Origin: a virus
Strand: one strand, 5' to 3'
Virus record (IMG/VR): IMGVR_UViG_3300042505_001173
Location: 1-64,000 of that record
Length of the DNA stretch: 64,000 bases
Below are positions 1-7,809 of the stretch, one piece after another. Both the position numbers and the translations under genes were made by a program. Under the pieces are notes generated by a model. That model was not told where the DNA came from. It did not search any database and saw only the letters and a list, made by a program, of their open reading frames with translations. Within the stretch, counting starts at the first letter, position 1. Each line of letters starts with the position of its first letter.

Positions 1-2246
1 CATATCTTTGACGTTTTAATACCAAACCACAATCCAGTAGCACCTGTTGCAAATAATATCTGACTAGTAGCAGGTGAAGGAATATAAACCCAACATTCAA
101 TAGTAAAATCGCCAGTTCCAAAAGCCGTGTTAGCGTAATCTGTTGTAGATAAATAATCCCCAGTACCATCAAAGAACATACTACCAGTACCATTCTTCTT
201 AACATCAGTGCTAAGTTGAACGTTACCATAAGGTGTAAGAGTCAGGTTGTTCTGAGTACGGTCTTGGATTTTAAATGCTGGTAATGCTACCGTTGGAGGT
301 GTAAAATTAGCAGTGTATCTAGCTATACCCTTCGTAACACGAAAATCACTGGTATAACCGTTAAAATATTCACCTGCCGCGTGTGGCGATAAACCTAATT
401 GAGCTCCTGCGCCAGTAGAATTAACGGTTCCTGTAGCTCCAGTTAGTGTACTATTTAATTGACCATTAATAAACAATCTTGCTGTACTACCTGCACGGGT
501 TATTGCAACGTGTATCCAAGTAGTCAATGGAAAATTAGTAGTGTATGTTCCACTGAGCGTAAAAAAAGTACCATTAATACAACATACTGTTTGGTCACTA
601 GATCTCAACCAAATACCGTTGTTATATAACCCAACTGCAAGTAATGGACCCATTCCATAAGCATTTATATATACCCACGCTTCTACTGTAAAATCCCCGT
701 TAAATATAAGATTACTATTAGTTGAGGTGGTTAAATAATTACCGTTAGTTGATATACTACTAGTACCATATTTCTTGATTGCTGTACTTAGAGTAACAGT
801 TCCGGTATTAGTAACTGTACTATGCTGATTAGACCAATCAATAAAATCATTACCTGTTAGCATCAAACTAACATTCTGCCAATTCGGGTCATATGTGTCA
901 GTTGTATTCCCATCTAATAACAACGATACATTGCCCCACCAAGGGTCAGCTGCGATAGTTGGAGGTATTGTTGGTAATGCTGCGGTAGGTGGTGTAAAGT
1001 TAGAAGTGTACCGCGCGTAACCTTTAGTTATTCTAAAATCATCGATATATCCATTTAAGTTTGCTGATGGATCACAAAATGCACCCAGGTATAATATATT
1101 TGATGGGAACGATGTACTGTTAGTTGCAGTTGTACCTATTTGAATACCATTAACAAACAAATAAACGGACGACCCACTTCTTGATAATGCGAAATGGAAC
1201 CATGTATTTGCTGCTGGGTTGGCTCCGGTTATTATAACCGTACTAGATCCAACCGTTACGTTTATGGAGCTAGTCCCAACATTAACATATAGTAATATAC
1301 CTGAATATGTCCCCGCTACTCTAGCATCAAAAATAGTTGCATACCCAGATACATTACTATAGTAACACCAACCTTCTACTGTAAAATCACCGCTGAACCC
1401 AGTAGTTGTAGATGGTAAGGATAAATAATCCCCACTACCATCAAAATACATACTACCGGTACCAAATTTCTTAGTAGTGGTATCAATTCTGGTATTTCCG
1501 TATGTTGATACAGGTAACCTATAAACAGAACTATCTAATATAGTATGAGTAGGTAGCGCTTGTACTGACGGGGTAAAGTTAGATGTATAACGAACAACAC
1601 CATTTGTAAGTCTAATATCATCCATATAACCTTGAAACGTGTACGTTGCGTTATATGCACCAATTCTTGTCCAACTATATGTACCTGATTCTACAAGACT
1701 ACCAGTTGATGATTCTACACCATTAAAAAACACTCTAACGTTATTTGAAGCATCGCGTGTGACAGCAATATGCACCCATTGATTAATTAAATCTGGTACT
1801 GTAAATGATGAACTACCTACCCTAATCGTTGTACCAGCATTATAAAATGCAATACCGGTGCCTGAGGTACCAATGAAAAAGTTATAATTGCCACCAACTA
1901 CAGCAGCGGTACGGTAGAACCAACACTCAAAAGTAAATGCAGCAGTAGTTGATAATGATAAAGACAAGTAACTTGAACCATTAAAATATAAAGAGCCTGT
2001 ACCATATTTTTTAGTAGCATTTGAAACAGTAACAGTTGTATTAGTTAACGTTACAGGACTTAGTGATTTATCTAATAAGTCATTACCTGGTAATAACAGC
2101 GCTACACTTGAAAAGCTAGTATCGACATCAGTGTCACCAGTAAGCAACAATGTTACTTTATCGTAATACGCATCTGAAGCAACACTAACGACACTTGAAG
2201 TTGTACCACTAGAAGCAACAGCACTTAATATTTTACGAACTAACAT
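1..2246 (-). CDS. Large fibre/adhesin protein with repeated LamG-like lectin domains (3' end beyond the window)
   Basis: The reading frame starts at the ATG at 2246 and stays open to the window edge, giving at least 748 codons; the C terminus is missing. Four successive concanavalin A-like (LamG/Laminin_G_3 type) modules are visible, at about residues 70-230, 245-420, 480-650 and from 680 onward. Each carries the family's signs: a 'KYGTGSLYFNG' opening, an 'FTVEAWVY' strand, 'WIHVAITR' and an exit like 'FRVTKGIARYTSNFTPP'. Such domains commonly bind glycans, so a receptor-binding or virion-decoration role is inferred. The start codon overlaps the stop of the upstream fibre gene (TAATG), which implies translational coupling. 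The module family is certain; the exact structural position on the virion is not. Confidence 0.85.
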   Translation of the reverse strand, partial: MLVRKILSAVASSGTTSSVVSVASDAYYDKVTLLLTGDTDVDTSFSSVALLLPGNDLLDKSLSPVTLTNTTVTVSNATKKYGTGSLYFNGSSYLSLSLSTTAAFTFECWFYRTAAVVGGNYNFFIGTSGTGIAFYNAGTTIRVGSSSFTVPDLINQWVHIAVTRDASNNVRVFFNGVESSTGSLVESGTYSWTRIGAYNATYTFQGYMDDIRLTNGVVRYTSNFTPSVQALPTHTILDSSVYRLPVSTYGNTRIDTTTKKFGTGSMYFDGSGDYLSLPSTTTGFSGDFTVEGWCYYSNVSGYATIFDARVAGTYSGILLYVNVGTSSINVTVGSSTVIITGANPAANTWFHFALSRSGSSVYLFVNGIQIGTTATNSTSFPSNILYLGAFCDPSANLNGYIDDFRITKGYARYTSNFTPPTAALPTIPPTIAADPWWGNVSLLLDGNTTDTYDPNWQNVSLMLTGNDFIDWSNQHSTVTNTGTVTLSTAIKKYGTSSISTNGNYLTTSTNSNLIFNGDFTVEAWVYINAYGMGPLLAVGLYNNGIWLRSSDQTVCCINGTFFTLSGTYTTNFPLTTWIHVAITRAGSTARLFINGQLNSTLTGATGTVNSTGAGAQLGLSPHAAGEYFNGYTSDFRVTKGIARYTANFTPPTVALPAFKIQDRTQNNLTLTPYGNVQLSTDVKKNGTGSMFFDGTGDYLSTTDYANTAFGTGDFTIECWVYIPSPATSQILFATGATGLWFGIKTSKI

Positions 2247-3253
2247 TATTTTATGTCCTTACCTAGTACAAAACCTGTCCACGTTGCATCAGAATTTAGT
2301 ACAAATGCAAGAGAATCCGTACCAGATGAGGTTAATGTTGGTACAGTACCTCCTACCCATTTAACAGCTACGTTATTTACTTTAAACGTGATAATTGAAG
2401 CTCCACCATTTGTTAAATCTAATATAAACCCTGCGGCAGTAGTACTCGCAGTTGGTATATTTGTAACTAACATATTACTAAATGCTTCACCTGTTTTTGT
2501 AAACCACCCACCTGCGTTCAAGTTGATAGATATTGCGCCAGCGGATGCAGCAGCTACAGCTACACGGGTCTCAAAGACGTTCAATGCTGTTAATAATTTA
2601 TTTGTTAATGTTTGTGCATCTGTTGTACCAACGATCGTACCTGCTGGTGCTGTGACAGCGGATAATACACTACCGTTACCTGATAGTAGACCTGTTATGT
2701 TAGTAGCTGCACCATTATTTACGAATGCTGTATTTCCTGCAGATGGTGTTTCCAGTAGCTTCCAATTCGTTGTTGCTATATTATATACGAGAGATACATA
2801 TGTACCCGTTACATCTAACACCAAAGATGTACTATCTGATTCAATTGTTTTTCCAGTATTTGGTAATACGGTTAACGCATTGGTACCAAACATATTGCTC
2901 GTATCTAATACAGCAATCGTTGCTCCATCAGTAGGTGCAGCTGGTAATGTAACTGAGAATGAACCAGCTGTAGTATCACATCGAACTAATTCACTAATAG
3001 CTGCGGTATAGTTAGCTGTTTTAATGCTTGTAGCTGTTAGTCCTGCACCACCTCCCCCCGATATTACTAAATCACCAGAACCTAGCAAAGTGGTTCCATT
3101 AACAGTTTTAATAGTAGTTCCAGATACCAATGCAGCTTGTGCACCTAATGACGATAAAGCTTCTGCTACAGTTGTACCACCTGTGCCTCCGTTAACAATA
3201 GGTAAGGTACCATAATTAACACCTCTTAGAGTGGTGGATAAATTTTTAGACAT
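2246..3253 (-). CDS. Tail-fibre protein with 'LPIxNGGTG' N-terminal module
   Basis: A 335-residue fibre protein. Residues about 15-60 carry a widespread phage fibre module ('LPIVNGGTGGTT', then an 'LVSGTTIKTVNGTTLLGSGDL'-like segment). Residues about 75-175 form a beta-rich module containing 'ELVRCDTTAGSFSVTLP' and 'PNTGKTIESD', which recurs in the genes at 7162-7800 and 19092-20711. The C-terminal part has the 'SNMLVTNIPTASTTAAGFILDLTNGG' type of strand also seen in 19092-20711. The start overlaps the end of the small upstream gene by 8 bases and the stop overlaps the start of the LamG gene. It is a late virion component by context; receptor specificity cannot be read. Confidence 0.85.
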   Translation of the reverse strand: MSKNLSTTLRGVNYGTLPIVNGGTGGTTVAEALSSLGAQAALVSGTTIKTVNGTTLLGSGDLVISGGGGAGLTATSIKTANYTAAISELVRCDTTAGSFSVTLPAAPTDGATIAVLDTSNMFGTNALTVLPNTGKTIESDSTSLVLDVTGTYVSLVYNIATTNWKLLETPSAGNTAFVNNGAATNITGLLSGNGSVLSAVTAPAGTIVGTTDAQTLTNKLLTALNVFETRVAVAAASAGAISINLNAGGWFTKTGEAFSNMLVTNIPTASTTAAGFILDLTNGGASIITFKVNNVAVKWVGGTVPTLTSSGTDSLAFVLNSDATWTGFVLGKDIK

Positions 3254-3449
3254 CTAAAGGTTCCTCTTCTGTGGTCGGTTCTGGGATATTAAAGAAACTT
3301 TTAGCTTCTTCTAATGTATCAAACCAGTACCATCCTTCAACCGGAAAAGTATATTTATCTTTATGATCCTTGTTAAGATCATAACTAGGTCCGTGTACAA
3401 AACTTGGAGCTACAAATAATTCGTTATTATCAAATTTATAAAATGCCAT
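3246..3449 (-). CDS. Small fibre-associated protein (possible fibre assembly factor)
   Basis: A 67-residue protein starting 'MAFYKFDNNELFVAPSF'. I chose the ATG at 3449 over an upstream in-frame ATG at 3479 because an AAGGA ribosome site lies 7 bases before it and because the upstream start would reach into the preceding gene. The centre has a 'YTFPVEGWYWFDTLEEA' segment and an acidic tail. Small proteins with this look sit between fibre genes in many phages and resemble the N-terminal part of tail-fibre assembly proteins; a chaperone role is inference. The end overlaps the next fibre gene by 8 bases. Confidence 0.65.
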   Translation of the reverse strand: MAFYKFDNNELFVAPSFVHGPSYDLNKDHKDKYTFPVEGWYWFDTLEEAKSFFNIPEPTTEEEPLDV

Positions 3450-3460
3450 AAAAAATATCC

Positions 3461-6400
3461 TTAAATTGCAACTGTCCAACCTTTTAATAAGGCTTGTGTT
3501 ATATTTAATACTCTAAATGATAATGATGTTCCGCTTACGGTGGTTGCACATTTTCTATCAAGGGTAACAGATGTATTAGCTGTTATGCTAGCTATTTTTG
3601 CTGCATATTTTAATGTTCCAGAACCATCTGCAGTTATCGTAATAGCCGCACCTCCCGAGGTTGCTGAAACTTGGAATGTGTTTGCAGCTGAGCTGATAAC
3701 ATAATATATTGTATTAATCACAAGACCGGTTGGCGTTAATACTGACGTTAAAGATGAAAATGCAACTGTATCACCGTTAGATAACCCGTGCGCGGTAGAT
3801 GTAACTAAACTTCCAGATGCTGCAAATGTTACTGAGATACCCGTTGTAATTGCTGTACCGGTACCGTACACGTACATACCAACCGCCAAGCTTGATGTAT
3901 CGGTTATAGCAATAGTTACAGAACTTGCTGTCGTATTACCAGTTTTTGAAACAAGATCAAGACCTTGCACATTAGTAAGTGTTAATGTTTGACCGGTACC
4001 GATAGCCAGGTTAGCAAGCAGTGTAGCTAATGAGGTAGCTGATAGTTTAGCACCAGTAAAATCAACTGAAGTTTTATAACCTGTTGCTGTAATTTTAGAT
4101 AAACCGTAGCAGGAGTAGAACATGTTACTCATATTAGTAACAGCTGCTACGTTAAGTGCTGGAATCGAAGTTAAAGCACTGCAGGTGTAGAACATGTAAG
4201 ACATGTCAGTAACCGCAGAAGATACAAATAGTGGTACTGTAGTTAATGCATAGCAGCCGTAAAACATGTAAGACATATTTGTAACAGCTGCTGTATTAAA
4301 CAGTGGAACTGATGTTAGTGAATAACAGTTAACAAACATGTAATACATATTATTGACAGTTGCTGTATTGAACAATGGTACCGTTGTTAATGTTTGACAA
4401 AAGGAGAACATACCGCTCATATTAGTGCAAGCAGTTGTTACAAATAACGGTACTGAAGTTAATGCGTAGCAACTTTGGAACATGTAAGACATATCGATGC
4501 AAGCAGTTGTTACAAATAATGGCACGGTTGTTAATGAGGAGCAATTGTAAAACATGTAAGACATATTTGTAACAGCTGTAGTTACAAACAATGGTACAGT
4601 AGTTAACGAGTAGCACGTACTAAACATGCTAGTCATATTATTAACAGCTGTAGTTACAAACAACGGTACGGTAGTTAACGCTATGCAAGTATGGAACATG
4701 CTACTCATACTTTGACAAGCTGCTGTATTAAACAATGGTACCGATGTTAACGCGTAGCAATTTTGGAACATGTTATTCATATTAACGCAAGCTGACGTAT
4801 TAAACAATGGTACCGATGTTAACGCGTAGCAATTGCTGAACATATTAGCCATTTGGGTACAAACAGCCGTATTGAACAATGGTACCGTTGTTAACGAGTA
4901 GCACGTACTAAACATGCTAGTCATGTTCCAAACAGCTGCTGTATTTAATAATGGTACCGAAGATAATGAAAAGCAACTGGTGAACATATTTTGCATGTTT
5001 GTACAAGCTGCGGTATTAAATAACGGTACGGTTTTTAAACTGCGACAACTGGCGAACATGCTACTCATACTTTGACAAGCTGCTGTATTAAACAATGGTA
5101 CCGTGGTTAATGCGAAGCAACTGTTGAACATGCTACTCATATTAGTGCAAGCTGCAAGGTTGAACAACGGTACAGTAGTTAACGTAGAGCACGTACTAAA
5201 CATGCTTGTCATATTAATAACAGCTGATGTATTAAACAACGGTACTGTAGTTAATGAGGTGCACGTACTAAACATGCTACTCATATTAGTGCAAGCGGAG
5301 GTTTTAAACAATGGTACTGTAGTTAATGTGATACACCCTTGAAACATACTTGTCATATTAGTGCACACCGAAGTATTAAACAATGGTACCGATGTTAACG
5401 CGTAGCAATTTTGGAACATGTTATTCATATTAACGCAAGCTGCTGTATTAAACGGTGGTACAGTAGTTAATGTTTGACAATTGATGAACATATTAGACAT
5501 TTGGGTACAAACAGCCGTATTGAACAATGGTACAGCCCGCAACGAATAGCACCCGTTAAACATGTACGACATATTTTGACAAGCAGCAGTATTAAATAAC
5601 GGTACATTTTTTAAACTTCGACATGCTTGGAAAATGTAGGACATATTAGTAACAGCTGTAGTTACAAATAGTGGTACTGTAGTTAATTGATAGCAGTTGT
5701 TGAACATGTAGGACATATTAGTAACAGCTGTAGTAACAAATAACGGTACATACGATAACGTATTGCAGCTGCTAAACATGTTACTCATATTAGTAACAGC
5801 TGCTGTATTAAACAATGGTACAGTAGATAACGCGTAGCAATTTTGGAACATGGCACTCATATTAGTAACAGCTGCTGTATTAAACAATGGTACATACGTT
5901 AATGAAAAACAAGAACTAAACATGGTACCCATATCAAGACATGCTGCGGTATTAAATAACGGTACGGTTGTTAATGCTTGACAACTGGCGAACATACCAG
6001 CCATAATTTGACAAGCTGATGTTACAAATAGCGGCACATTTGTTAGCGCAAAACAACTGTTAAACATACCTTGCATGCTGGTACAAGCTGATGTATTAAA
6101 CAACGGTACGGTTGTTAACGCGTAGCAACCGTTGAACATGCTTTGCATGCTAGTGACATTGCTAGATGCACTAGGTAAACTAACACTTCGCAATGCAAGA
6201 CACATACTAAATTGATAAGCGTATGACGTTAATGTACTGCTATGACTACTAATAGATACTTGCTCTAACAACCTATGATAGCAGCCACCGCTACTACTTA
6301 TAGTAATTGATGTTAAGAAATCACCGTTTATAGCTATATCTAACCAAGGTGTTGTACTAGAACCCACCTGTAATGATGGATGAGCTACATTAATATTGAT

Positions 6401-6832
6401 ACCGGATAAATTACCAGATGTTGGTGTTACTGTAACAAGAACTTGTTTATATGTTAGCCCGTTATGCGTTATTGCTGTACCAGTTACACTTGAATACGTA
6501 TATTGGTAATTAGCTTGGGAACTTGACGCATAGGTTTGAGCTGCAGTACCATCACCCCAATTTACCGTAAACGTCGCAGCGGTATCTGTTGATGCACTCA
6601 ATGCCAGGTAATTAGATTCTTCAAAAATAGCTACCAGCCCAACGAATTTTTGTAAACCTGCAACACTAGGCAACGCAGTCCAATTTGCATCTCTAGTCCA
6701 AGAATTTGATGGAACTGTCGGAGCTGTTAATGATGGTTGTGTAGGTGTTGCAACAGTACTAATTACAGCTGTTGATTTACCACCTAAATTCTTCTTATTA
6801 ATATTTTTTGAAGAAATATTACCTGCGGACAT
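3461..6832 (-). CDS. Giant BspA-type leucine-rich-repeat fibre/adhesin
   Basis: A 1123-residue protein. Residues about 80-115 contain a PKD-like strand with 'NWGDGT'. Residues 227 to about 922 are 29 tandem 24-residue repeats of the form TxMxxMFxxCxxLTxVPLFNTAx, the BspA/DUF285 ('bacterial surface protein 26-residue repeat') class of leucine-rich repeats, each with one conserved cysteine. The last 150 residues hold a beta-rich module with 'AHGLSNGDTVAF', common in phage structural proteins. The repeat class is known from bacterial surface adhesins and is unusual in a phage fibre. The start overlaps the upstream stop (TAATG). A host-binding adhesin is the likely role, inferred from the repeat type and the fibre neighbourhood. 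Confidence 0.85.
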   Translation of the reverse strand: MSAGNISSKNINKKNLGGKSTAVISTVATPTQPSLTAPTVPSNSWTRDANWTALPSVAGLQKFVGLVAIFEESNYLALSASTDTAATFTVNWGDGTAAQTYASSSQANYQYTYSSVTGTAITHNGLTYKQVLVTVTPTSGNLSGININVAHPSLQVGSSTTPWLDIAINGDFLTSITISSSGGCYHRLLEQVSISSHSSTLTSYAYQFSMCLALRSVSLPSASSNVTSMQSMFNGCYALTTVPLFNTSACTSMQGMFNSCFALTNVPLFVTSACQIMAGMFASCQALTTVPLFNTAACLDMGTMFSSCFSLTYVPLFNTAAVTNMSAMFQNCYALSTVPLFNTAAVTNMSNMFSSCNTLSYVPLFVTTAVTNMSYMFNNCYQLTTVPLFVTTAVTNMSYIFQACRSLKNVPLFNTAACQNMSYMFNGCYSLRAVPLFNTAVCTQMSNMFINCQTLTTVPPFNTAACVNMNNMFQNCYALTSVPLFNTSVCTNMTSMFQGCITLTTVPLFKTSACTNMSSMFSTCTSLTTVPLFNTSAVINMTSMFSTCSTLTTVPLFNLAACTNMSSMFNSCFALTTVPLFNTAACQSMSSMFASCRSLKTVPLFNTAACTNMQNMFTSCFSLSSVPLLNTAAVWNMTSMFSTCYSLTTVPLFNTAVCTQMANMFSNCYALTSVPLFNTSACVNMNNMFQNCYALTSVPLFNTAACQSMSSMFHTCIALTTVPLFVTTAVNNMTSMFSTCYSLTTVPLFVTTAVTNMSYMFYNCSSLTTVPLFVTTACIDMSYMFQSCYALTSVPLFVTTACTNMSGMFSFCQTLTTVPLFNTATVNNMYYMFVNCYSLTSVPLFNTAAVTNMSYMFYGCYALTTVPLFVSSAVTDMSYMFYTCSALTSIPALNVAAVTNMSNMFYSCYGLSKITATGYKTSVDFTGAKLSATSLATLLANLAIGTGQTLTLTNVQGLDLVSKTGNTTASSVTIAITDTSSLAVGMYVYGTGTAITTGISVTFAASGSLVTSTAHGLSNGDTVAFSSLTSVLTPTGLVINTIYYVISSAANTFQVSATSGGAAITITADGSGTLKYAAKIASITANTSVTLDRKCATTVSGTSLSFRVLNITQALLKGWTVAI
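4067..6154 (-). repeat. 29 tandem 72-bp coding repeats (BspA-type)
   Basis: Twenty-nine in-frame 72-bp units encode the leucine-rich repeats of the 1123-residue protein. Most copies have diverged, but some stretches are near identical: the block near 4735-4795 recurs near 5378-5440. This suggests recent duplication or gene conversion inside the array and likely copy-number variation. Confidence 0.9.
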
Positions 6833-7161
6833 TACGCAATCTCCGTACCATATAATGAAAATGCAACGTTTGCTGAACCCGCATAAACTGTAATAACATC
6901 ACTAGCACCTAAGGTAATACCTAAAGTTAAAAATACAGAATCAAACTGGTTAACAGTTGAGTCGTAAATAATATAGTGTTGATTAGCTAAAGTAGTGCCA
7001 CCTGGTCTAACAGCTATTCTAAATGTTGTACTATCACTTAACGCACAAACAACTAAAGTACTGCATATTGTAGATGTTGACGCAGGTGCTGTGTACAGGG
7101 TTGTAAAAGTTGTTGCCGCTGGGTTAGATTGACCTAAGACCTTGTATGATGATGTTGCCAT
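6832..7161 (-). CDS. Small beta-rich fibre-associated structural protein
   Basis: A 109-residue protein beginning 'MATSSYKVLGQSN'. It is rich in Thr, Ser and Val, with 'TFTTLYTAPASTSTICSTLVVC' character and no charged clusters. Similar small beta proteins are common beside fibre and neck genes of myoviruses, where their role is mostly unknown. It begins immediately after the stop of the gene at 7162-7800, and its own stop overlaps the start of the leucine-rich-repeat gene (TAATG), so the three are probably translated together. I cannot assign a precise function. Confidence 0.75.
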   Translation of the reverse strand: MATSSYKVLGQSNPAATTFTTLYTAPASTSTICSTLVVCALSDSTTFRIAVRPGGTTLANQHYIIYDSTVNQFDSVFLTLGITLGASDVITVYAGSANVAFSLYGTEIA

Positions 7162-7800
7162 TTATGCACCCATGAATAGAAAATTAGTTTCGATACCTGC
7201 ACCTACACTGCTAACCCCGCTACTACCTGCATTACCACCTAGAGTCGTTACAGCAGACGGGGTTTGTAGTAACCGCCAATTTGTAGTACCAATATTATAC
7301 ACAAACGTAACAGCTGTACCGCTTATATCTAATATATATGAGGTTCCATCTGATTCTATGGTTTTTCCTGTATTTGGTAATAAAGTTAAATTATTGGTTC
7401 CAAAATAATTTGTAATATCGACAACACCTATCATTGCGCCATCGGTAGGGGATGCAGGGAACGTAATAGAGAAAGCGCCAGCTGTGGTATCGCACCGTAC
7501 CATTTCATTAACTACTGCAGTGTATGCAGATGTTTTAATGCTAGTAGGCGATAGGCCAGAACCACCACCTCCACTAATTGATACAGTACCAGATATCCAA
7601 TTAGACCCGTTACTAGTTAATACACTACCAGGTATACCAGGCGTTGGTAGAGGTGATATATCAGCCCAGCTTACAACACCATTAACAAGTGTTTGCTTGT
7701 ATAATTTACCGGTAGTGGAATTAAGCCATTCATCTCCAAGTACCGCTCCCGAAGGAGCGGTTTCAGAAACATACTGTTGAGTAAATAAATTCGATGGCAT
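7162..7800 (-). CDS. Tail-fibre protein
   Basis: A 212-residue fibre protein. The N terminus 'MPSNLFTQQYVSETAPSG' is followed by 'GDEWLNSTTGKLYKQ', a type of segment often seen at the base of phage fibres. Residues about 85-185 are the beta module 'EMVRCDTTAGAFSITFP' to 'NWRLLQTPS' shared with 2246-3253 and 19092-20711. The C terminus ends 'GIETNFLFMGA'. It is tightly packed between a 949-residue structural gene and a small structural gene. Fibre identity is supported by shared modules; attachment site and receptor are unknown. Confidence 0.8.
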   Translation of the reverse strand: MPSNLFTQQYVSETAPSGAVLGDEWLNSTTGKLYKQTLVNGVVSWADISPLPTPGIPGSVLTSNGSNWISGTVSISGGGGSGLSPTSIKTSAYTAVVNEMVRCDTTAGAFSITFPASPTDGAMIGVVDITNYFGTNNLTLLPNTGKTIESDGTSYILDISGTAVTFVYNIGTTNWRLLQTPSAVTTLGGNAGSSGVSSVGAGIETNFLFMGA

Positions 7801-7809
7801 TTTATTACC

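Noticed and set aside
3024-3215. Proline-rich plus-strand frame opposite fibre gene 2246-3253
   Set aside because: It is the reverse complement of the Gly-rich fibre module and has no start signal.
4067-6154. Regular short repeats that could be mistaken for a CRISPR array
   Set aside because: The units are contiguous 72-bp in-frame coding repeats with no unique spacers, and they encode a leucine-rich repeat protein.
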